A stretch of DNA of 64,000 nt. Origin: Clostridiales bacterium (GTDB lineage: Bacteria > Bacillota > Clostridia > Christensenellales > Aristaeellaceae). The translations under genes were made by a program, and so were the position numbers. A model generated the notes under the pieces. That model did no database searches, was not told where the DNA came from, and saw only the letters and a list, made by a program, of their open reading frames with translations. The stretch lies in NCBI GenBank assembly GCA_019419995.1, contig JAHZHZ010000003.1, positions 132,816 to 196,815 on the forward strand, read 5' to 3'. This document shows, in pieces, positions 58,870 to 64,000 of this stretch; position 1 is the stretch's first letter; each line of letters opens with the position of its first letter.

Positions 58870-59662
58870 TTTCTCTCCTCCTTCCGGGGAATATGGTGCC
58901 GATTTCCTCGCCGGACAGCAGGGCATAGAGATTTTCGGGGGCGGAACCATCGATGATTGCCGTAGTGATGCCCGCTTCCGTGGCGTTTTCAGCGGCAATG
59001 ATCTTGGTGTACATTCCCCCAGTGCCCCTGGAGCTGCCTGCTCCACCGGCAATGTGCTTTGTATTTTCGCTGATTTCTTCCACAATATGAATCAGCGGCG
59101 CGTCCGGATTAGATTTGGGGTTCTCGGCGTGCAGACCGTCGATGTCCGTCAGAATCACGAGGGCGTCCGCATGGACAACCTGGGCTACAATGGCGGAGAG
59201 GCGGTCGTTGTCTCCGAATTCAATCTCTTCCGTGGCCACGGTGTCATTTTCATTAATGATGGGCAGCGCGCCCATATCCAGAAGGCGATCAAAGGCATTG
59301 CGAATGTTCTGAAGGCGCGCTTTGTCGTCCACGCAGTCGCGGGTGAGCAATACCTGCGCGGTTACGTGACCGTATTCGCCGAAAAACTTATCATAGATAT
59401 ACATTAACTCGCACTGGCCGACGGCCGCGCAGGCCTGACGGCCGCCGATATCATGGGGCTTGGCGGGCAGTTTCAGCTTGCTCACGCCCACGCCGATGGC
59501 GCCCGACGATACCAGTATTATTTCAATGCCCCGATTGCGCAAATCTGCCAGCACCCGAGTCAGATGGTCCATCCGCCGAAGATTCAATCTGCCGTTGTCG
59601 TGCGTCAATGTGGAAGTGCCCACCTTAACCACCAGGCGGCGGATGTTTTCAAAGTAATTCAC
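58862..59662 (-). CDS. proB: Glutamate 5-kinase (no PUA domain)
   Basis: A 266-residue amino-acid kinase. The N-terminal VVKVGTSTLT, the SSGAIGVG loop and INENDTVATEEIEFGDND are typical of ProB, and GTGGMYTK closes the nucleotide site. It phosphorylates glutamate, the first step of proline synthesis. The C-terminal PUA domain of longer ProB proteins is absent, as in many Firmicutes. The GTG at 59671 lies directly against AAAGG; the GTG three codons later (59662) has normal spacing and is preferred. Confidence 0.94.
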   Translation of the reverse strand: MNYFENIRRLVVKVGTSTLTHDNGRLNLRRMDHLTRVLADLRNRGIEIILVSSGAIGVGVSKLKLPAKPHDIGGRQACAAVGQCELMYIYDKFFGEYGHVTAQVLLTRDCVDDKARLQNIRNAFDRLLDMGALPIINENDTVATEEIEFGDNDRLSAIVAQVVHADALVILTDIDGLHAENPKSNPDAPLIHIVEEISENTKHIAGGAGSSRGTGGMYTKIIAAENATEAGITTAIIDGSAPENLYALLSGEEIGTIFPGRRRENV

Positions 59663-59694
59663 AATACCCACCCTTTATCTCTGAATTTGGAAAC

Positions 59695-59723
59695 AGTATA
59701 ACACGCCTCAACGGGTTTGTAAA
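59695..59723 (-). promoter_or_regulatory. Promoter of proBA
   Basis: Minus strand TTTACA (59718-59723), 17-base spacer, TATACT (59695-59700). Confidence 0.75.
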
Positions 59724-59729
59724 TGAAAT

Positions 59730-59749
59730 GCTCGGGAAAAATCCCGAGC
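59730..59749 (-). terminator. Hairpin after the SGNH hydrolase gene
   Basis: GCTCGGGA (59730-59737) pairs with TCCCGAGC (59742-59749), loop AAAA. It lies between the SGNH stop and the proBA promoter; on the minus strand it is followed by ATTTCATTT. Confidence 0.65.
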
Positions 59750-59778
59750 CTGTTTTTGTAATCGTCTTCCTTTTTCAC

Positions 59779-60447
59779 TCAGCACAGCAGCGGGGCCACC
59801 GCATTGTATATGACCGCATGTCCCTGGGCGTTGGGATGGATGCCGTCAATGCACATCAATTCATTGAGATCTCCGGCCAGCATACAGCTGCGGATATCCA
59901 CCAGGGGCACGTTCATTTCCTCGGCAAGGCCGCGCACATGATCCGCATAATTGGCCTGCCAGCGGAAAATATGCTCCACGTCTCCCAGATAGCCCAGTAT
60001 ATTTTCCCGGTTTAGGCCTCGGGATACCCAGTCAAAATAGCGTTGGGCAATCAGAGGGGGCGGCAGAACCAGCACGGGCAGCATGTCCGCATTCCGCGCC
60101 CGGCGCACCATCTCCGCCAGGTTCCGGGTAAATTTGTCCACGGGAACTTTTCCAAATTGTGGGCGCTCCGGATGCTCGGAAACAGCTTTCCAATCCAGAT
60201 CGCAATCGTTTCCACCATATTCGATCACGGCTACTTCCCCCGGCTTTAAGCTGTCCGCCCGCATCCGGGAGAGGCCGTTTTCGGTGGTCTGGCCCATGAC
60301 CGAATGATTTTCTATGGTTATTTTGTCATCACGGCTCAAACGCATCAGACAGCTGTCGCGGCATATGGCATAGCGGCCTCGCGTCTCGTCATAGATAACG
60401 CCTTTGGCAATGGAATCTCCCCAGACGCTCAGACCAGCATAATTCAT
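59779..60447 (-). CDS. SGNH/GDSL hydrolase
   Basis: 222 residues with the SGNH blocks in order: WGDSIAKG (nucleophile Ser), a Gly in the SVMGQTT region, YGGNDCD (Asn) and DGIHPNAQGH (catalytic Asp and His). Such enzymes are esterases or lipases on varied small esters, acyl sugars or cell-wall acetates. There is no signal peptide, so it is probably cytoplasmic. GGAGGG selects the ATG at 60447 over one five codons earlier. A 10-bp inverted repeat lies just upstream. Confidence 0.9.
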   Translation of the reverse strand: MNYAGLSVWGDSIAKGVIYDETRGRYAICRDSCLMRLSRDDKITIENHSVMGQTTENGLSRMRADSLKPGEVAVIEYGGNDCDLDWKAVSEHPERPQFGKVPVDKFTRNLAEMVRRARNADMLPVLVLPPPLIAQRYFDWVSRGLNRENILGYLGDVEHIFRWQANYADHVRGLAEEMNVPLVDIRSCMLAGDLNELMCIDGIHPNAQGHAVIYNAVAPLLC

Positions 60448-60460
60448 TTTTTTGCCCTCC

Positions 60461-60491
60461 ATATAATCTGATTATCAAAACCAGATTATAT
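60461..60491. promoter_or_regulatory. Inverted repeat overlapping the SGNH promoter
   Basis: ATATAATCTG (60461-60470) and CAGATTATAT (60482-60491) are perfect 10-base arms 11 bases apart. The outer arm contains the minus-strand -10 (TATAAT, 60485-60490); TTGACA at 60506-60511 would be its -35, with a short 15-base spacer. It could be a repressor site or a 5' mRNA hairpin next to the SD. Confidence 0.6.
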
Positions 60492-60531
60492 CATTTTCGA
60501 TGTTTTGTCAAGGGGTTTCAAAAATCTTTGG

Positions 60532-60560
60532 TTGGCAAGATTGCAGGAATGTGCTATAAT
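60532..60560 (+). promoter_or_regulatory. Promoter of the DUF1836-dacF unit
   Basis: TTGGCA (60532-60537), 17-base spacer, TATAAT (60555-60560), 21 bases before the start codon. Confidence 0.85.
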
Positions 60561-60581
60561 TCAGGATAGGAGGCGAAGAGG

Positions 60582-61082
60582 ATGGAAAACGGTCAGGAAC
60601 GCGCTTACGGAGAAATGGGAAATTATCGGCCCGTGCCTTGGGATCAGATCCCGGATCTGGGGCTGTACATGGACCAGGTAATTACATTGATTACCCGGGC
60701 CTATGAGCCGCTCTACGGCGATACCACCAAGAGCTATCTTTCTGCGCCGATGATCAACAATTATGTGAAAAACAAGTTGATTCCCCGCCCCATGGGCAAG
60801 AAGTACAGCCGCATGCAGGTAGCCATGCTGATAATGATCGTTTCGCTGAAGCGGGTATGTATGATGGAAGATATCCGCGCCATGCTGCGTGCGCAGACGG
60901 AAGATGAAGTTAAGGAACTCTATACATTATTTTGCGAACGGCAGATAGAATCTATACGGGAAATGATGAATAAAAGCAGCGCTCTGTCACCGGCGATGGA
61001 TTGCGCCATCTTTGCTTCCGCGTATCGAGCCGGCTGTGAATGCCTCCTCAAGGACGAGCCGGAGTCGGTAGCCGAGCAATAA
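60582..61082 (+). CDS. DUF1836 protein, probable DNA-binding regulator
   Basis: A 166-residue protein of the DUF1836 family. PVPWDQIPDLGLYMDQVITLI is the typical N-terminal part; then SYLSAPMINNYVKNKLIPRP and a KKYSRMQVAMLIMIVSLK helix resemble a MerR-type helix-turn-helix with its wing. There is no membrane segment. Target and signal are unknown. AGGAGG precedes the ATG. The next gene starts 55 bases downstream inside the same transcript, after a hairpin. Confidence 0.87.
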   Translation: MENGQERAYGEMGNYRPVPWDQIPDLGLYMDQVITLITRAYEPLYGDTTKSYLSAPMINNYVKNKLIPRPMGKKYSRMQVAMLIMIVSLKRVCMMEDIRAMLRAQTEDEVKELYTLFCERQIESIREMMNKSSALSPAMDCAIFASAYRAGCECLLKDEPESVAEQ

Positions 61083-61106
61083 GTTATTCTTTCTTTGCAT
61101 AAAATG

Positions 61107-61135
61107 ACCTCCGATGGAAGCATCGGAGGTTTTTT
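61107..61135 (+). terminator. Terminator hairpin that carries the dacF SD
   Basis: ACCTCCGATG (61107-61116) pairs perfectly with CATCGGAGGT (61121-61130) around GAAG, then TTTTTT. The GGAGG in the 3' arm lies eight bases before the dacF ATG. Confidence 0.85.
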
Positions 61136-61137
61136 GT

Positions 61138-62250
61138 ATGCGCAGAATGCTGGTTGGGTTGCTGGTCATAATGATATTGGCCATGGAAGCGGCAGCGGCA
61201 TCGGAGGAACTGACCGTAGCCGCTCGTTCGGCTGTGCTCATCGACGGGAGTAGCGGGCGGATACTCTTTGGACAGGATGAAAATGTGATGCTGCCCGAGG
61301 CCTCCTGCACCAAGATTATGACGGCGCTGCTGGCGTTGGAGCACTGCGATTTGGACGAGGAGGTCACGGCGGGAAAGAATGCCCATGGGGTTACGGGCAC
61401 ATCCATTTACCTGTCGGAAGGGGAGACCCTCACCATGGAACAGATGCTGTACGGCCTGATGCTTCGCAGCGGAAACGATGCGGCGGTGGCCATTGCGGAA
61501 CACGTGGCAGGCAGCGTGGAAGCATTTGCCGATTTGGCAAATGCCCGCGCAGCGGAATTGGATGCCGACGCGCATTTTGTCAATCCCCATGGCCTGGATG
61601 CTCAGGGGCATGCCGCGTCCGCTCTGGGCTTGGCGCGCATTATGCAGGAGGCCATGAAAAATCCCGATTTTCGCACCATTACCGGTACCCAGAAAAAAAT
61701 TATTCCGTGGGTTGGAAACGAATATAGCCGGGTTCTGGAAAACAAAAACCGCCTGCTGAGCACCTATGAAGGCGCCACGGGCGGAAAGACGGGATATACA
61801 TCCAAAGCGGGGCGTTGCCTGGTTTTTTCGGCCAAGCGCGACGACATGGAGCTCATCGGCGCCGTATTGAATTGCTACAACTGGTTTGACACGGCCACCC
61901 TGCTGTTGGACTACGGATTTGAAAATTACCGGATGGAGGAAGCGTTGGAAGCGGGGGAGTTGGTGGAGAGAATCAGCGTGCTGGATGGGGAAAAGGCCAG
62001 CGTAGACGCCGTGGCCGCAAGTTCGCTCAGGGGCGCCGTCAGGGTGGGAACGGAAACCCGGGTCGAAACGGAAATAAAGGCGCTCAAAGCTCCTGTGGAA
62101 GAGGGGCAGGTCATTGGCAGAGCGCATCTGGTGAATGAAAATGAAATTGTGGCCAGTTGCGATCTCATTGCCGCATCGGATGTGGACGCCTGGAGCTTGA
62201 GCGCGGCCATACGAAACATACTCAGGAATTGGGCGCTTCAGTTTGCGTAA
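61138..62250 (+). CDS. D-alanyl-D-alanine carboxypeptidase (DacF/PBP5-type)
   Basis: 370 residues with a signal peptide (MRRMLVGLLVIMILAMEAAAA). The penicillin-binding serine peptidase domain has SxxK as SCTK, SxN as SGN and KTG as GGKTGYTS; a C-terminal beta domain (about 265-350) is followed by a short hydrophobic/amphipathic end that may bind the membrane. It trims the terminal D-Ala of peptidoglycan pentapeptides outside the membrane. The only plausible SD is in the terminator hairpin just before it. A start upstream within that hairpin is rejected, since it would spoil the signal peptide. Confidence 0.93.
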   Translation: MRRMLVGLLVIMILAMEAAAASEELTVAARSAVLIDGSSGRILFGQDENVMLPEASCTKIMTALLALEHCDLDEEVTAGKNAHGVTGTSIYLSEGETLTMEQMLYGLMLRSGNDAAVAIAEHVAGSVEAFADLANARAAELDADAHFVNPHGLDAQGHAASALGLARIMQEAMKNPDFRTITGTQKKIIPWVGNEYSRVLENKNRLLSTYEGATGGKTGYTSKAGRCLVFSAKRDDMELIGAVLNCYNWFDTATLLLDYGFENYRMEEALEAGELVERISVLDGEKASVDAVAASSLRGAVRVGTETRVETEIKALKAPVEEGQVIGRAHLVNENEIVASCDLIAASDVDAWSLSAAIRNILRNWALQFA

Positions 62251-63508
62251 ATTCCCAATAGACCTGGCCGTGAAGGTCGATCATCTGCCAGAGATTGTCG
62301 TTGCGCGTCAAAAAGCGGTCGTCGCACAGGTATTCAATGGAATCATATCCGCAGGGAACGCACAGGTTTCCCCGGGCATCCACAATGCCATAGCGTGCGG
62401 TGTCCATATCCACCGATAGCTGAATTTCCCCCAGCAGATCGTTGACATACCGGGCGGCATCCACCTCGAGGCAGGCGTACACCGCTTCCCCGTTGGAAAT
62501 TCCAAGGGGATAGAGGTTTTGATAATAGGTCTGCGTTCCCAGTAAATAGACGCAACTTTCGCCCCACATGCCCGTAGATACGATGAAGGCGCCGTCCATC
62601 CCTTCAGACACCGAGGCGTCAGGAGGCAATTGAGCCAGCTGCGTTCCCTTCGCATCGTACAGGAACAGGGCTTCGCCGTCAGCAACGGTATAACCGCTGC
62701 CCACCAGCGCCACGGAAATATTCTCGCCGGGATATGAAGCAATTTCTCTGCCGCTCAGATCCAGCGCCCATGCGCCCTCTCCGCTGCGAGCCGCAATCAT
62801 AAATCCCTGAGATGAAATCTGAATAAAATCATAGTCCGGGTCAGCGATTTCGAGGCCCTGGGCGTCGATTACGCCATAGCGCCCATTTTGAACCACTACG
62901 GCGCGGCCGGAGATAAATGGGCCGGCATAGGTGTATTCATCGGAGATGGTCACGCTTCCGCGGGTATTGCAATATCCCCACCAGCCGCTGGCGGAGAGCA
63001 GCACCGGCAATAATCCGCTGTCTCCGGGCTGCCCCAGGCTGCGCACAAACAGGCTGGTTTCTATTTCACGGCCCTGGCCGTCCAGTACAAACAGGCGATC
63101 CGATCTCGTGTCATAGGGATCTCCGCGCAGCGCCCATGCGCCGCCCCATCCCGTTGGCACGATCACGCTGTATTCGAATGCTCCGCAAATTGACCCGTCG
63201 GATCGCAACAGTCCCCAGGCGTTTCCCCGTCGGGCCATCAGAAGGCCGCCCTGCAGGCGCAGTTCCTGATAGACGGGCTGGGTCAATAGCGCGCCGACGC
63301 TGTTCATCAGCGCGTAATTTCCATTCTGGTTGGCGGCATACAATCCGCCGCCCAAATCAATGATATCCTGAAAGGTATTCGGGGCGCTGAGCACCCGCCC
63401 GTCCTCCTCCAGAAGAAAGGCCGTTTGATCCAATCGGACGTTTACTGCGGCTTGAGCGCCGGCAAACAGCAAGCTCATCCCCAAGAAAATGAGGAAGATT
63501 TTTTTCAT
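62222..63508 (-). CDS. Secreted WG-repeat protein
   Basis: 428 residues with a signal peptide (MKKIFLIFLGMSLLFAGAQA). The rest is built of WG/KWG-type beta repeats of roughly 25-50 residues: NGNYALMNSVG, GNAWGLLRSDG, WWGYCNTRG, NGRYGVIDAQG and ARYGIVDARG are units. Such repeats are expected to form a beta-propeller or solenoid on the cell surface, probably for binding. No enzyme motif is visible. AAAGGAG selects the ATG at 63508. Its 3' end overlaps the convergent dac gene by 29 bases. Confidence 0.85.
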   Translation of the reverse strand: MKKIFLIFLGMSLLFAGAQAAVNVRLDQTAFLLEEDGRVLSAPNTFQDIIDLGGGLYAANQNGNYALMNSVGALLTQPVYQELRLQGGLLMARRGNAWGLLRSDGSICGAFEYSVIVPTGWGGAWALRGDPYDTRSDRLFVLDGQGREIETSLFVRSLGQPGDSGLLPVLLSASGWWGYCNTRGSVTISDEYTYAGPFISGRAVVVQNGRYGVIDAQGLEIADPDYDFIQISSQGFMIAARSGEGAWALDLSGREIASYPGENISVALVGSGYTVADGEALFLYDAKGTQLAQLPPDASVSEGMDGAFIVSTGMWGESCVYLLGTQTYYQNLYPLGISNGEAVYACLEVDAARYVNDLLGEIQLSVDMDTARYGIVDARGNLCVPCGYDSIEYLCDDRFLTRNDNLWQMIDLHGQVYWEFTQTEAPNS

Positions 63509-63585
63509 ATACGTCTCCTTTTCTGCGTTTATCCCCAGTATAACATATTTCAAAGTTAAAAAAAGAATTTATTTGCAAAAAACTA

Positions 63586-63614
63586 TAGACAAAGCGCGTC
63601 AAACGTGCTATAAT
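63586..63614 (+). promoter_or_regulatory. Promoter of the tRNA cluster
   Basis: TAGACA (63586-63591), 17-base spacer, TATAAT (63609-63614), about 40 bases before the first tRNA. Confidence 0.8.
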
Positions 63615-63655
63615 TCTGACCTGTCGGTAGGGTGTTCTCCTGTGCGTGTGCGTAT

Positions 63656-63732
<77 letters not shown>

Positions 63733-63737
63733 TGTGT

Positions 63738-63815
63738 GGTGGGTGTAGCTCAGTTGGTTAGAGTGTCAGGTTGTGGCCCTGAAGGCCGAGAGTTCGAGTC
63801 TCTTCACCCACCCCA
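63738..63815 (+). tRNA. tRNA-His (anticodon GTG)
   Basis: The acceptor GTGGGTG pairs with CACCCAC, and the extra G at 63738 faces C at 63812, the mark of tRNA-His. The anticodon loop TTGTGGC reads GTG. CCA is encoded (63813-63815). A small AGCC/GGCT hairpin with TTTTTT follows at about 63826-63843. Confidence 0.97.
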
Positions 63816-63851
63816 CCCTTTTTCAGAGCCAGCGCGGCTTTTTTGCTTTAA

Positions 63852-63926
63852 TGGGGCGTAGCCAAGCGGTAAGGCACCAGACTTTGACTCTGGCATTCGC
63901 TGGTTCGACCCCAGCCGCCCCAGCCA
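63852..63926 (+). tRNA. tRNA-Gln (anticodon TTG)
   Basis: The acceptor TGGGGCG pairs with CGCCCCA; the anticodon loop CTTTGAC reads TTG; the T-loop is GGTTCGACC; CCA is encoded (63924-63926). Confidence 0.96.
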
Positions 63927-63927
63927 T

Positions 63928-64000
63928 GATTCATTAGCTCAGTCGGTAGAGCACCTGACTTTTAATCAGGGTGTCCGGGGTTCGAATCCCCGATGAGTCA
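63928..64000 (+). tRNA. tRNA-Lys (anticodon TTT)
   Basis: The acceptor GATTCAT pairs with ATGAGTC (one T-G pair); the anticodon loop CTTTTAA reads TTT; the discriminator A is the last base of the window, so any encoded CCA lies outside. Confidence 0.95.

Overview
This 64 kb window looks like part of a chromosome from an anaerobic, low-oxygen-adapted Clostridia-type Firmicute. The evidence is a meso-DAP type MurE, an electron-bifurcating NfnAB pair, ferredoxin-type proteins next to an Fnr-like regulator, T-box and tetrahydrofolate riboswitches, strong SD sequences with many GTG/TTG starts, and many intrinsic terminators. It is GC-rich for that group. Genus cannot be read from the sequence. I see no phage, insertion sequence, CRISPR array or plasmid genes; this is core and metabolic chromosome.

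Layout. 1-8.1 kb: the end of a division/cell-wall (dcw) cluster, murE(partial)-mraY-murD-ftsW-ftsQ-ftsA-ftsZ, with murF, murG, murC and murB absent from their usual slots. 8.2-13.1 kb: a NUDIX hydrolase and a two-gene 2-oxo-acid dehydrogenase (E2 with two almost identical lipoyl domains; E1 alpha and beta fused). 13.2-18.2 kb: a structured leader resembling a cobalamin riboswitch, then a BtuFCD/FecBCD-type importer co-transcribed with siroheme/corrinoid synthesis genes. 18.4-24.7 kb: a VWA protein, a HAD phosphatase and a MalQ-GlgP fusion. 24.8-30.3 kb: an ABC transporter whose 1582-residue FtsX/MacB-type permease carries a huge coiled coil built partly of ~91-residue tandem repeats. 30.3-36.4 kb: sigma/anti-sigma pair, T-box-controlled serS, asparaginase, glycolipid glycosyltransferase and acyltransferase. 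36.5-41 kb: a cytidylate-kinase-like protein and sbcDC. 41-45 kb: an operon that looks made for D-amino acids (PLP-dependent D-cysteine desulfhydrase family, D-aminoacylase, NhaC-family transporter). 45-50.3 kb: DUF134/NifX protein, Crp/Fnr regulator facing a zinc-ribbon/ferredoxin pair, and nfnAB.

50.6-54.2 kb is the most coherent regulatory locus: two divergent transcription units, folT-folC and a second FolT-like gene, each with its own near-consensus promoter and its own tetrahydrofolate riboswitch. The second S-component carries an extra transmembrane helix and a ~125-residue extracytoplasmic domain that I do not recognise. 54.5-60.4 kb: deoC, an amidohydrolase, thioredoxin/rhodanese, proBA and an SGNH hydrolase. 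60.5-63.5 kb: a DUF1836 regulator, a DacF-type D,D-carboxypeptidase whose SD lies inside a terminator hairpin, and a secreted WG-repeat protein. The window ends in a tRNA cluster (Arg, His, Gln, Lys), with tRNA-Lys ending on the last base.

Function calls rest on motifs and recalled family features; no database search was run. Promoters and hairpins were found by eye. Many start codons were chosen by SD position and therefore differ from the longest possible reading frame.
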